A stretch of 11,689 nt of DNA from Pseudonocardiales bacterium (lineage in GTDB: Bacteria; Actinomycetota; Actinomycetes; Mycobacteriales; Jatrophihabitantaceae). Under the pieces are notes generated by a model. It did no database searches. It was given only the letters and a program-made list of their open reading frames with translations, and had not been told where the DNA came from. Below, one piece after another: positions 1 through 6,680 of the stretch (positions are counted from its first letter, which is position 1; every line of letters begins with the position of its first letter). Made by a program: the position numbers and the translations under genes. The stretch is from contig JAODNL010000355.1 in the NCBI GenBank assembly GCA_025465405.1, positions 1 through 11,689 of the forward strand, written 5' to 3'.

Positions 1-1
1 C

Positions 2-946
2 AACGCCACCGTCACCGCGCAGGACGTGGACGTCGAGCGCAGCGTGGTCCTCGAAGAGATCGCGATGCGCGACGACGATCCCGCCGATCTCGTGCACGAC
101 GAGTTCGCGGCCGCGCTGTTCGGCCAGACCCCGCTGGGCCGCCCGGTCCTCGGGACGGTCGAGTCGATCGGCAACCTCAGCCGCCGGCAGGTTGCGGGCT
201 ATTACCGGCGTCGCTACACCCCGGACACGATGGTGGTCTCGGTGGCGGGAAACGTCGACCACGCCGAGGTGCTGCAGCTCGTGCGGCGCGCGTTCGCCGC
301 CCGTCTCGACCCCGCCACGGCGACGCAGCCGCTTCGCGCGCAGCCCTCGCCGGCCCACCGCACGCCGGCGCGCCGCGTCTCCGTGGTGCCCGACGACACC
401 GAGCAGGCCAACATCGTGCTCGGCACCCTCGGGGTGTCCCGCCACGATCCCGCGCGCTTCGCCGTCGGCGTGCTGTCGGCAGCGCTCGGCGGTGGCATGA
501 GCTCACGGCTGTTTCAGCGCATCCGTGAGGAACGGGGCCTCGCGTACTCGGTCTACTCGTTCAGCGGTGGCTACGCCGATGCCGGACACTTCGGTGTCTA
601 CGCCGGTTGCCAGCCGGGCAAGGCCGACGAGGTGCTTGCGCTGATGACCGAGGAGCTGGATGCGGTGTCGCGCGGCTCCCTGTCTGATGCCGAGGTCGAA
701 CGCGGCAAGGGCCAGATGCGCGGTGGCATCGTCCTCGGCCTCGAGGACTCCGGCTCGCGAATGACCCGCATCGGCAAGAGCGAACTCGTCTACGGCGACA
801 TCATGGGCGTCGATGAGCTGCTCGGCCTGATCGACGCTGTGACACCGGCCGACGTCGCCGATATCGCCGCGGAGCTGCTGGGCCGCCCGAGGTGCCTGAC
901 CGTCGTCGGGCCGTTCAGCGAGCACGACTTCGACGGCGTGGTGTGA
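2..946 (+). CDS. pepR: M16 family zinc metallopeptidase, C-terminal part (5' end outside window)
   Basis: The reading frame is open from base 2 to the TGA at 944-946 (314 visible residues), so the gene begins upstream of the window. A GTG at 26 falls inside conserved sequence and is not the real start. The early stretch ERSVVLEEIAMRDDDPADLV matches the M16 region after the inverted HxxEH zinc motif and probably holds the distal metal-ligand glutamate; HxxEH itself must lie before the window. The second half carries the family's substrate-binding signature GGGMSSRLFQRIREERGLAY followed by SVYSF. M16 enzymes of this size are single-chain processing peptidases related to mitochondrial processing peptidase; the mycobacterial orthologue is called PepR. 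Its substrate is unknown, and a cytoplasmic location is likely from the family. The gene sits 14 nt before dapB in the same direction, the usual actinobacterial arrangement (commonly after polynucleotide phosphorylase). The family call is firm; the symbol rests on neighbourhood. Confidence 0.92.
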   Translation, partial: NATVTAQDVDVERSVVLEEIAMRDDDPADLVHDEFAAALFGQTPLGRPVLGTVESIGNLSRRQVAGYYRRRYTPDTMVVSVAGNVDHAEVLQLVRRAFAARLDPATATQPLRAQPSPAHRTPARRVSVVPDDTEQANIVLGTLGVSRHDPARFAVGVLSAALGGGMSSRLFQRIREERGLAYSVYSFSGGYADAGHFGVYAGCQPGKADEVLALMTEELDAVSRGSLSDAEVERGKGQMRGGIVLGLEDSGSRMTRIGKSELVYGDIMGVDELLGLIDAVTPADVADIAAELLGRPRCLTVVGPFSEHDFDGVV

Positions 947-951
947 GAGGA
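945..951 (+). promoter_or_regulatory. Ribosome binding site that decides the dapB start
   Basis: GAGAGGA lies just after the peptidase stop. It abuts the in-frame ATG at 952 with no spacer but stands 9 nt before the GTG at 961, which is a normal Shine-Dalgarno distance. This favours GTG 961 as the dapB start. Confidence 0.55.
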
Positions 952-960
952 ATGGCCAAC

Positions 961-1713
961 GTGACAGAACCGATCCGGGTGGGCGTGCTGGGCGCGCGTG
1001 GCCGCATGGGGGAGCAGGTATGCAAGGCGGTCGATACGGCCCCCGACCTCGACCTGGTCGCCATGGTGGACGCGGGGGACTGGCTGTTCAGCGTCGCCGA
1101 CGCGGGCGCGCAGGTGCTCGTCGACTTCACCCATCCCGATGTCGTCATGGACAACGTCCGCTTCGCCATCGACCAGGGCATCCACGCAGTCGTGGGAACG
1201 ACTGGATTCACGCCGGATCGACTGGACACGATTCGCGAATGGCTCACGGACACGCCCGACCTCGGAGTGCTCGTCGCGCCGAACTTCGGCATCGGCGCGG
1301 TGTTGTCGATGAAGTTCGCCGAACTCGCCGCGCGGTACTACGAGTCCGCTGAGGTCGTCGAGCTGCACCACCCCGACAAGGCCGACGCACCCAGTGGCAC
1401 TGCTGTCCGCACCGCCGAGCTGATCGCCTCGGCCCGCGCCGCCGCGGGCCTGCACCCGGTACCCGACGCGACGACACAGCAGCGTCCGGGCTCGCGGGGC
1501 GCGGACGTCGACGGCATCCGGGTGCATGCGCTGCGCATCGCCGGCATGGTCGCCCACCAGGAGGTCGTCTTCGGAACCGAGGGTGAGACGCTGAGCATCC
1601 GGCACGACTCTCTGCACCGGTCGTCGTTCATGCCTGGCGTGCTGCTCGCGGTGCGGAGCATCGGGTCGCGCCCGGGCCTGACCGTCGGCCTGGAACCGCT
1701 GCTCGATCTGTGA
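961..1713 (+). CDS. dapB: 4-hydroxy-tetrahydrodipicolinate reductase
   Basis: This cytoplasmic enzyme reduces the DapA product with NAD(P)H to tetrahydrodipicolinate, the second committed step of diaminopimelate and lysine synthesis. From GTG 961 the protein has 250 residues, close to the mycobacterial enzyme (about 245). It opens with the Rossmann dinucleotide loop GARGRMG. Then come the DFTHPDVVMDN segment, VGTTGF, APNFGIGAVLSMKFA, and the active-site block ELHHPDKADAPSGTA, whose His pair and Lys are the catalytic and substrate-binding residues of the family. The C-terminal half has GMVAHQEVVFGTEGETLSIR, as in actinobacterial DapB. An upstream ATG at 952 would add MAN, but it touches the ribosome binding site, so GTG 961 is preferred. 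The last codon overlaps the next gene, which implies translational coupling. Substrate specificity (NADH versus NADPH) cannot be read here. Confidence 0.96.
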   Translation: MTEPIRVGVLGARGRMGEQVCKAVDTAPDLDLVAMVDAGDWLFSVADAGAQVLVDFTHPDVVMDNVRFAIDQGIHAVVGTTGFTPDRLDTIREWLTDTPDLGVLVAPNFGIGAVLSMKFAELAARYYESAEVVELHHPDKADAPSGTAVRTAELIASARAAAGLHPVPDATTQQRPGSRGADVDGIRVHALRIAGMVAHQEVVFGTEGETLSIRHDSLHRSSFMPGVLLAVRSIGSRPGLTVGLEPLLDL

Positions 1714-2183
1714 CCGCGAAGCGGGTCGTCGCACTGCTGCTGGTGGCGCTCGCCGCGTACTTCGGGCTGATCGGCTACCGCGGCATCTACCTGCTGGGCC
1801 AGCATTCGGTGGCGCTGAAGGTGTTCGGTGCGGCCGTGCTGGCGCTGCCGCTCGTCGGGATCTGGGTGGTCGTGGCTGAGTTGCGCTTCGGCCGCGACAC
1901 CGAGCAGCTCGCGCACCGCCTGGCGGGTGAGGACGCGGGTGAGGACGCGGGTGAGGACGCGGGTGAGGACGCGGACCCGGACCCTCAGCTGCCACGCACG
2001 CCGTCCGGACGCGTCGACCGCGCCGCCGCCGACGCGTTGTTCGCCGAGCGGCGGGTGGCGGTGGAGGCCGATCCGGGCAACTGGCGCGGCTGGTACCGGC
2101 TCGCGGTGGCCTACGACCTGGCCGGCGACCGCAAGCGGGCCCGGGCCGCGATGCGCACCGCGATCGAGCGCGCCGGGCAGTAG
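1710..2183 (+). CDS. Small membrane protein with acidic repeat linker and TPR-like C-terminus
   Basis: The GTG start overlaps the dapB stop in a GTGA junction, so it is probably translated by re-initiation on the dapB message. The protein has 157 residues: two hydrophobic segments (about 5-22 and 36-57), an acidic linker made of four AGED units (72-87) ending in DPDP, and a helical C-terminus. In the C-terminus, residues 119-153 resemble a single TPR unit (W..L...Y...G....A......A spacing). A two-pass inner-membrane protein with its tail in the cytoplasm is the simplest topology, but this is inferred from hydrophobicity only. Mycobacteria also have a transmembrane protein of about this size directly after dapB (Rv2772c in M. 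tuberculosis), so it is likely the positional counterpart. No enzymatic motif is visible and the function is unknown. Confidence 0.82.
   Translation: MTAKRVVALLLVALAAYFGLIGYRGIYLLGQHSVALKVFGAAVLALPLVGIWVVVAELRFGRDTEQLAHRLAGEDAGEDAGEDAGEDADPDPQLPRTPSGRVDRAAADALFAERRVAVEADPGNWRGWYRLAVAYDLAGDRKRARAAMRTAIERAGQ
1923..1970 (+). repeat. Perfect 12-bp tandem repeat, four copies, in frame
   Basis: GCGGGTGAGGAC is repeated four times without a mismatch at 1923-1934, 1935-1946, 1947-1958 and 1959-1970. Each unit is four codons (Ala-Gly-Glu-Asp), so gain or loss of a copy keeps the frame and only changes the length of the acidic linker in the membrane protein. The perfect identity, including third codon positions, suggests recent slippage. 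Confidence 0.95.
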
Positions 2184-2247
2184 CGGCATCCCGATCTTGT
2201 GCGGACCTGCCGAGTCCTGTCGGCGTGTCTACACAACATCGGTCGGC

Positions 2248-2874
2248 TCAGTCGCGGCCGACGTGGGTGTCGAGCCAGGCGATCAACGGAGTGAGTGAGC
2301 GCCACGCCCTGACGACCTCGGTCTGCGCTCGCTTCGTCGACAGCCATGCCGGGCAGCCGTACTCACGGTGCCCCGTCAGGGATTTGTAGCGCAGTAGCTC
2401 GGCGCGCGGATGATCCTTCGCGTACCCGGTGGGTACCCGGGTGAGCTGTGCGCCGCCCAGCGTGAACTTCGCTTTGGCCACGGCCGCTACCGCGCGCTCC
2501 AGCTCGGCACCGGCCACGTCGTCGGCTACGGCGCGGCGCAGCCGCTCGATCTGCGTCGGTGAGGTGTCCCAGTAGCCGCCGGCGACGAACAGACCGGCTG
2601 CTGAGACGTGCAGGTACACCGAGGTCTCGCCGAACCAGACTCCCTGGTGCGTCTTGTACGGCGTCTTGTCCTTGGCGAAGCGGATGTCGCGGTAAGGACG
2701 AAAGAACTTCGGCGCTCCGAACTCGGTCGCGAGCGTGGCTGCGAGCGCCTCGAGCGGCGCGCGAACCGATTCGTCGTAGATGCGCTTGCGCGCCGTCCAG
2801 AACGCCTTCGTGTTGTCGGCCTCGAGGTCTTCGTAGAAGTCGAGCGCGGCGACCGGGATGCCCGTGAAACTCAC
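2248..2874 (-). CDS. DUF2461 (TIGR02453-type) protein of unknown function
   Basis: This 208-residue protein starts at GTG 2874 and ends at 2248. It has the family's landmarks in order: an N-terminal FYEDLEADNTKAFWTARK segment (13-30), FRPYRDIRFAKDKTPYK (58-74), VYLHVSAAGLFVAGGYW (86-102), and VPTGYAKDHPRAELLRYK (147-164). Length and order are those of a full-length, intact member. There is no signal peptide or membrane segment, so it is presumably cytoplasmic. The biochemical role of the family is not known and I do not propose one. It is the last of four minus-strand genes and faces the dapB-linked membrane-protein gene tail to tail, 64 nt apart. A 94-nt gap from the acetyltransferase upstream, with a TAnnnT box 6 nt before the start and a palindrome, suggests its own promoter. 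Confidence 0.92.
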   Translation of the reverse strand: MSFTGIPVAALDFYEDLEADNTKAFWTARKRIYDESVRAPLEALAATLATEFGAPKFFRPYRDIRFAKDKTPYKTHQGVWFGETSVYLHVSAAGLFVAGGYWDTSPTQIERLRRAVADDVAGAELERAVAAVAKAKFTLGGAQLTRVPTGYAKDHPRAELLRYKSLTGHREYGCPAWLSTKRAQTEVVRAWRSLTPLIAWLDTHVGRD

Positions 2875-2880
2875 CTCAGC

Positions 2881-2900
2881 ACCCTAACCGCGCCGCGGTT
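2881..2900 (-). promoter_or_regulatory. Candidate leaderless promoter and palindromic operator of the DUF2461 gene
   Basis: Read on the minus strand, TAGGGT (2886-2881) fits the actinobacterial -10 pattern TAnnnT and ends 6 nt before the GTG start, which would give a leaderless mRNA. The same bases contain AGGG 7 nt from the GTG, so a weak Shine-Dalgarno reading is also possible. Directly against the box lies a perfect palindrome, AACCGCG-C-CGCGGTT (2886-2900), placed where a repressor would cover the promoter. No good -35 is visible. The palindrome is seen directly; its role is inferred. Confidence 0.45.
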
Positions 2901-2968
2901 CGTCCCGATCATCAGCCGATTGCGTCGCTGTGACCGCACGATCGCATGATTATCGGAGGCGGACACGG

Positions 2969-3511
2969 TTACCCCTCCTCCAGTGAGACGTGCAATCGGA
3001 TCTCGCGCAGCTCGCCGGAGCCGGTGTCCAGTGCGCGGGCCAACCCGTCCTGGGCCCAGCCGGCGGATACGAAGAACTCGCGGGAGGCGGTGTCGCCCTC
3101 CGGTAGCCAGATGATCGCGCGAGTCATCGCGTCGGCGCGGGCGTGATCGACAGCGGCCGCGAGCAACCGCGAGCCGTGCCCGCGGCGTCCCCAGCGGGGC
3201 TCGACGAGCAGCGGTCCCAACGCCACCGTGGTCTCGGGGCCGGGATCGTCGGGCTGCAGATCGTCGGCGGGGCCGAGCGCGGCGAAGCCCACCAGCCACT
3301 GCTGCTCCTGGGCGACGAGCACGTGGTGACGAGGCGAGGGCGGCGCCAAGACGGCCTCGTCCCAGGCCGCCTGCGCGGTGTCGACGGAGAGCAGGTCGAG
3401 AACCGGCTGGGGGACGATCGATCCGTACCCGAGCCGCCATGTTTCGAGCTGGATCCTGGCGATCTCACCGACATCGTCCGGGCGCGCCGGGCGCACGCTG
3501 ACGTCGGCCAT
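2969..3511 (-). CDS. GNAT family N-acetyltransferase
   Basis: This 180-residue protein starts at ATG 3511. It shows the GNAT fold order: an N-terminal strand and helix (VSVRPARPDDVGEIARIQ, 4-21), a strand with VAQEQQWLVGFAALG (66-80), and motif A, VALGPLLVEPRWGRRGHGSR (96-115), whose RRGHG (109-113) is the acetyl-CoA pyrophosphate-binding Q/RxxGxG/A loop. Near the C-terminus FFVSAGW (146-152) matches the motif B region. It should transfer an acetyl group from acetyl-CoA to an amine, but the acceptor (antibiotic, peptide or metabolite) cannot be told. It is soluble, with no signal peptide. The 10-13 nt gap from the upstream membrane-protein gene suggests co-transcription, yet a TAnnnT box before its start could also drive it alone. 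Confidence 0.93.
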   Translation of the reverse strand: MADVSVRPARPDDVGEIARIQLETWRLGYGSIVPQPVLDLLSVDTAQAAWDEAVLAPPSPRHHVLVAQEQQWLVGFAALGPADDLQPDDPGPETTVALGPLLVEPRWGRRGHGSRLLAAAVDHARADAMTRAIIWLPEGDTASREFFVSAGWAQDGLARALDTGSGELREIRLHVSLEEG

Positions 3512-3518
3512 GAGTCCC

Positions 3519-3524
3519 AGACTA
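3519..3524 (-). promoter_or_regulatory. Candidate -10 box for the GNAT gene
   Basis: On the minus strand TAGTCT (TAnnnT) ends 7 nt before the ATG at 3511. Its first three bases are the stop codon of the upstream membrane-protein gene. It sits in a GTCACTAG context that recurs before the membrane-protein gene at 4662-4655. There is only a weak Shine-Dalgarno (GGGA), which fits a leaderless start. No -35 consensus was found. Confidence 0.35.
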
Positions 3525-4646
3525 GTGACTGGGATTCGGCGGTCCGGCGGCCGTGACAGCGGCCTGCGGCGTGAGGTCGTCGGGTTCGCGCAGAGCGACG
3601 GACCACAGGTGGCCGGCGAACACCACGGCGGCGCCGACCACGATCAGCGCGATGCCGGCCGCCGCGGAGTTGTTCGGGATGATCTTGGTGAGGATCACGA
3701 CGACGCCGAGCCCCACGGCCACGCTCCACGCCCATGTCGTGAACCGGCGGCCGGCGCGCGCGCCGTACCCGCCGAGGACGAGCCCGAGCACGATCAGGAC
3801 GATGCCGGTGCCGATCTGGTGCAGCTCATTGGCGGCGGCGCCGATGCCGGCGGCCGTGGCGGCGAACCCTGCGACGACGAACGCCACGGCGGCACCGCAA
3901 CGCCCGGACCGGTCCAGCAGGTAGGCCGCCACGTAGTACGCGAGGCCGAACGTCAGCGACACGGCCGCGACGGCCGCCCAGTCCGGAGCCCGCCCGAACT
4001 GGTTGTCGAACGGAGTGAACTGGCTGACGTAGCGGGTCAGCGAGAACGCATCCGGCGCCGCCTTGTCCACCAAGTAGATCCACAAAGTCACCGCGGAGAG
4101 ACCGAGGTAGAAGGCATGGCCGCGCGCGCCCGCGACGAGCAGGTAGCTGAGGATCCAGACGGCGACGGACACCAGCGCGATCGCGTCCAATGAGAACGGC
4201 AGCCCGCCGCCGCTGGCGTCGAAGCTGAGGAAGCCGAGCAGCACCGGCACACCGAGCGCGCTCGCCGCCACCCCGGCGGTGGCCAGCGGCCCGCGCCGGT
4301 GGCTCGCCGCAAGCGCATAGCCGACCGCGATGACGGCCAGGGAGAGCGCGATGCCGAGCAGGCGTCGGGAGCCGCCGCCCCTGCCGCCCCCGCCACCACC
4401 ACCGGCGAGGAAGTCACCGGCCCAGACGACGACTCCGACGACGGTGAGGCCGATGCCCACGCCCGCCAGCGCGATGCCGAGCCGAGGCTCCGGCCGCCTG
4501 ACCAACCGCTCGCCGATGCGCTCGGCCAGCTGTGGCCGGCGCGGCGGTGGATAGCCGGGCGGCGGGTATCCGGCGGAGCCGGGCGGCGGATAGGCCGGGT
4601 AAGGACTGGGGTCCTGCGGGTACCGCGGCTCGTGCGGGTCGCTCAT
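3522..4646 (-). CDS. Proline-rich, ten-pass integral membrane protein
   Basis: The protein has 374 residues from ATG 4646. Residues 1-40 are rich in proline, tyrosine and glycine (YPPPGYPPP-type repeats) and are probably cytoplasmic. About ten hydrophobic segments follow, near 57-79, 95-114, 120-141, 151-172, 177-194, 222-244, 250-270, 278-296, 303-321 and 329-348. A glycine tract (82-92, broken by one Arg) lies between the first two. The C-terminus is a short Pro/Ala-rich tail. I recognise no catalytic or transport motif. Pro/Tyr-rich N-termini followed by multi-pass domains are common in actinobacterial membrane proteins of unknown function, and that is as far as the call can go. It lies 61 nt after the DedA gene and 10 nt before the acetyltransferase, all on one strand, so a shared transcript is possible. 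Confidence 0.85.
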   Translation of the reverse strand: MSDPHEPRYPQDPSPYPAYPPPGSAGYPPPGYPPPRRPQLAERIGERLVRRPEPRLGIALAGVGIGLTVVGVVVWAGDFLAGGGGGGGRGGGSRRLLGIALSLAVIAVGYALAASHRRGPLATAGVAASALGVPVLLGFLSFDASGGGLPFSLDAIALVSVAVWILSYLLVAGARGHAFYLGLSAVTLWIYLVDKAAPDAFSLTRYVSQFTPFDNQFGRAPDWAAVAAVSLTFGLAYYVAAYLLDRSGRCGAAVAFVVAGFAATAAGIGAAANELHQIGTGIVLIVLGLVLGGYGARAGRRFTTWAWSVAVGLGVVVILTKIIPNNSAAAGIALIVVGAAVVFAGHLWSVALREPDDLTPQAAVTAAGPPNPSH

Positions 4647-4652
4647 GACCGC

Positions 4653-4658
4653 AGGCTA
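4653..4658 (-). promoter_or_regulatory. Candidate -10 box for the ten-pass membrane protein gene
   Basis: On the minus strand TAGCCT (TAnnnT) ends 6 nt before the ATG at 4646. No Shine-Dalgarno sequence is present, so a leaderless mRNA starting at or near the ATG is the simplest reading. No -35 consensus was found. Confidence 0.4.
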
Positions 4659-4707
4659 GTGACGAGCCGGCCGCGGTTATGTGGCGACACGGTGGCGCGG
4701 CGTGGAT

Positions 4708-5367
4708 TCAGCGGTCGTGGGCCGGCGCTGCGTCGACTTCGGCAAACGCGCTGGCCTCGGCGCGCTCGCGGCGTCGGCGGCGCAGGTGCAGCACGAGGTA
4801 ACTCACCGCGACGAGGCCGATGACGGCGAACGGAGCCCAGGTGAGCGTGTTTCCAACGACGGAGAGCGACGATGAGAACGCATAACCGAGCAGCACGCAG
4901 CCCGGTGCCCAGATGAGGCCGCCGATGACGTTCCAGACGATGAACGTCCGGTATTTCATGCCGCTCATGCCGGCCATCGACGGGACGAGCGCACGGAACA
5001 GCGCGGTAAGTCGGCCCAGCAGCACGGCCTTGCCGCCATGCCGGTGGATGAAGCCGTCGACGGCCGCCCATCTGTGCTCGCCGACCCAGCGGCCCAGGCG
5101 CGACCGGCGCAGGCCCGGGCCGAACTTCTTGCCGAATTCGAAGCCGACCGAATCGCCGGCGACCGCGGAGACGAGCGCGATGGCGATCATCAGCGGCAGG
5201 TTGAGAGTGCCCCGCTGGCAGAAGACCCCGGCGACCAGAAGCGCGGTCTCGCCGGGCAGCACCATGCCGACCAAGATGGCGGCTTCGGAGAAGCACAGCG
5301 CGCCGGCGATGACGTACAGCCACGCACCGACGGCATTGCCGATCGACTGGATGATGTGCTCGAACAC
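4708..5367 (-). CDS. DedA/VTT-domain family membrane protein
   Basis: This 219-residue integral membrane protein has the DedA signatures in order: FSEAAILVGMVLPGE (26-40) with the conserved acidic residues, AGDSVGFEFGKKFG (70-83), and GRLTALFRALVPSMAGMSGM (118-137) with the conserved arginines and proline. Hydrophobic segments follow at about 143-163 and 175-195, and the tail is short, arginine-rich and charged. DedA proteins are lipid scramblase/flippase-like membrane proteins. Some recycle undecaprenyl phosphate and others affect membrane potential and antimicrobial-peptide resistance; which applies here cannot be read. GTG 5367 is the first possible start because a TAG lies directly before it. 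It has no Shine-Dalgarno sequence and may be leaderless, though the nearest -10-like hexamer (AACGAT) is poor. It is divergent from the ycaQ-like gene and is the first of four minus-strand genes. Confidence 0.93.
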   Translation of the reverse strand: MFEHIIQSIGNAVGAWLYVIAGALCFSEAAILVGMVLPGETALLVAGVFCQRGTLNLPLMIAIALVSAVAGDSVGFEFGKKFGPGLRRSRLGRWVGEHRWAAVDGFIHRHGGKAVLLGRLTALFRALVPSMAGMSGMKYRTFIVWNVIGGLIWAPGCVLLGYAFSSSLSVVGNTLTWAPFAVIGLVAVSYLVLHLRRRRRERAEASAFAEVDAAPAHDR

Positions 5368-5417
5368 CTACGCATCGTTTCATGGACGCGCTGTGAACCG
5401 CTGTCACTGGCTCGCCA

Positions 5418-5423
5418 TAGGGT
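5418..5423 (+). promoter_or_regulatory. Candidate -10 box upstream of the ycaQ-like gene
   Basis: TAGGGT fits TAnnnT and ends 7 nt before an ATG at 5431, placing the predicted transcription start on that ATG. The same hexamer occurs before the DUF2461 gene and before ftsK. It lies in the 63-nt stretch between the DedA start (5367) and the 5431 ATG, from which the two divergent genes must be transcribed. No -35 consensus is visible at 16-18 nt. AGGG inside the box could instead act as a Shine-Dalgarno sequence 8 nt from the ATG. Confidence 0.4.
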
Positions 5424-5430
5424 TCCCGCC

Positions 5431-5454
5431 ATGACATTGCCCACCTGCCGATGA
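5431..5454 (+). CDS. Possible 7-codon leader peptide before the ycaQ-like gene
   Basis: ATG 5431 opens a seven-codon ORF, MTLPTCR, whose TGA (5452-5454) overlaps the ATG of the downstream glycosylase gene (5451) in an ATGA junction. The predicted transcription start falls on the 5431 ATG, and the glycosylase ATG has no Shine-Dalgarno sequence of its own. Termination and re-initiation at ATGA would therefore supply its translation. This is an inference from spacing alone; so short an ORF can arise by chance. Confidence 0.3.
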   Translation: MTLPTCR

Positions 5455-6677
5455 CGGTCGCGCCGGAACGGCTGAGCGCCGCCCGGGCCCGGCGCATCGC
5501 ACTGGCCGCCCAGGGTTTCGCCGATCCCCGTCCGGTCGGCCGGGTGGACGCCCGGCATATCCGGCGGGTGCTCGCGCGGATCGGCATCCTGCAGATCGAC
5601 TCGGTGAACGTCTTCTCCCGCACGCACTACATGCCCGTCTTCTCACGTATCGGCCCGTATCCGCGGGAAACGCTCGACACGCTGACCGCGCACACCGCCG
5701 GACCGGTGCGGCGTGAGCTGTTCGAGTACTGGGCGCACGAAGCGTCACTGATCCCCGTCGAGCTGCAGCCGTACCTGCGGTGGCGCATGCAGCGGGCCCA
5801 TGCCGACGCCTGGGGCGGCATGCGCCGTATCGCCCGCGACAACCCGGACCTGCTGGCCGAGGTCGTGGCTCTCGTCGCCGACCAGGGCCCGATCCGCGCC
5901 GGCGATACCGGCGTGCAACGTCCGGCGCGCAAGCCCGGTGAGATGTGGAACTGGCACGACGGCAAGATCGCGCTGGAATACCTGTTCTGGTCGGGACAGG
6001 TCTCCGCGGCTCGACGGGTCAACTTCGAGCGGCTCTACGACCTCACCGAGCGGGTCATTCCGGCCGAGGTGCTGGCCGTTCCCACGCCGACGGTCGAGGA
6101 CGCTCAGCGCCATCTCGTCCGGATGTCGGCGCGGGCGCTCGGGGTTGCCACCGAGCCCGATCTCGGCGACTACTTCCGGTTGCCGCGCGCCGAGTCGAAG
6201 GCGCGGGTCGCCGAGCTGGTCGAGCTCGGCGAACTGCGGCCGGTTTCGGTCGACGGGTGGCGCGCGCCGGCCTACCTCTGGCCCGCCGCGCGGATTCCGC
6301 GCCGCATCACCGCCCGCGCACTGCTGTCACCGTTCGACTCCCTGATCTGGTTCCGCGAGCGCACCGAGCGGATGTTCGGGTTCCGCTACCGCATCGAGAT
6401 CTACACGCCGGCGGCCAAGCGGATCTACGGCTACTACGTGCTTCCGTTCCTCCTGGGCGACGCGCTCGTTGCACGGGTCGATCTCAAGTCCGATCGCCAG
6501 GCAGGTGTCCTGCGGGTGCAGGGCGCGTACCTCGAGGACGGACAGGATCCGTACTACGTCGCGTCGGAGTTGGCCGAGGAACTGGCCATCACGGCACGGT
6601 GGCTCGGACTCGACGGTGTCGTGGTCGCTCCCCGCGGGGACCTCGCGCCCGACCTGGCCAAGGCCGCCGCCGGCTAG
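5451..6677 (+). CDS. YcaQ/AlkX-like DNA glycosylase (winged-helix, HTH_42/AZL family)
   Basis: The protein has 408 residues, against about 410 for E. coli YcaQ. It carries the family core LQIDSVNV (47-54), then SRTHYMPVFSRIG, and FEYWAHEASLIP (91-102). The C-terminal region is also typical: SPFDSLIW, MFGFRYRIE, YGYYVLPFLLGDALVARVDL. In this superfamily (AlkZ, AlkX/YcaQ) the short catalytic motif separates the groups: QxQ in AlkZ, QxD in AlkX. Here it is Q48-I49-D50, which points to the AlkX group, known in E. coli to unhook DNA interstrand crosslinks made by alkylating agents. The protein should act on DNA in the cytoplasm. No self-resistance or antibiotic cluster surrounds it, so it is more likely general alkylation repair than toxin self-protection. 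ATG 5451 lacks a Shine-Dalgarno sequence; see the leader ORF. It converges on the DUF4097 gene with only 3 nt between the two stop codons. Confidence 0.92.
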   Translation: MTVAPERLSAARARRIALAAQGFADPRPVGRVDARHIRRVLARIGILQIDSVNVFSRTHYMPVFSRIGPYPRETLDTLTAHTAGPVRRELFEYWAHEASLIPVELQPYLRWRMQRAHADAWGGMRRIARDNPDLLAEVVALVADQGPIRAGDTGVQRPARKPGEMWNWHDGKIALEYLFWSGQVSAARRVNFERLYDLTERVIPAEVLAVPTPTVEDAQRHLVRMSARALGVATEPDLGDYFRLPRAESKARVAELVELGELRPVSVDGWRAPAYLWPAARIPRRITARALLSPFDSLIWFRERTERMFGFRYRIEIYTPAAKRIYGYYVLPFLLGDALVARVDLKSDRQAGVLRVQGAYLEDGQDPYYVASELAEELAITARWLGLDGVVVAPRGDLAPDLAKAAAG

Positions 6678-6680
6678 CAC

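Noticed and set aside
790..1995. 401-codon open frame on the minus strand across dapB and the membrane protein gene
   Set aside because: It is antisense to two well-supported genes. Its PHPR repeats are simply the reverse complement of the 12-bp repeat, and it matches no family I recognise.
2209..2224. Small hairpin GCCGA-GTCCTG-TCGGC between two convergent genes as a terminator
   Set aside because: Only five pairs and no T-run on either strand; too weak to call.
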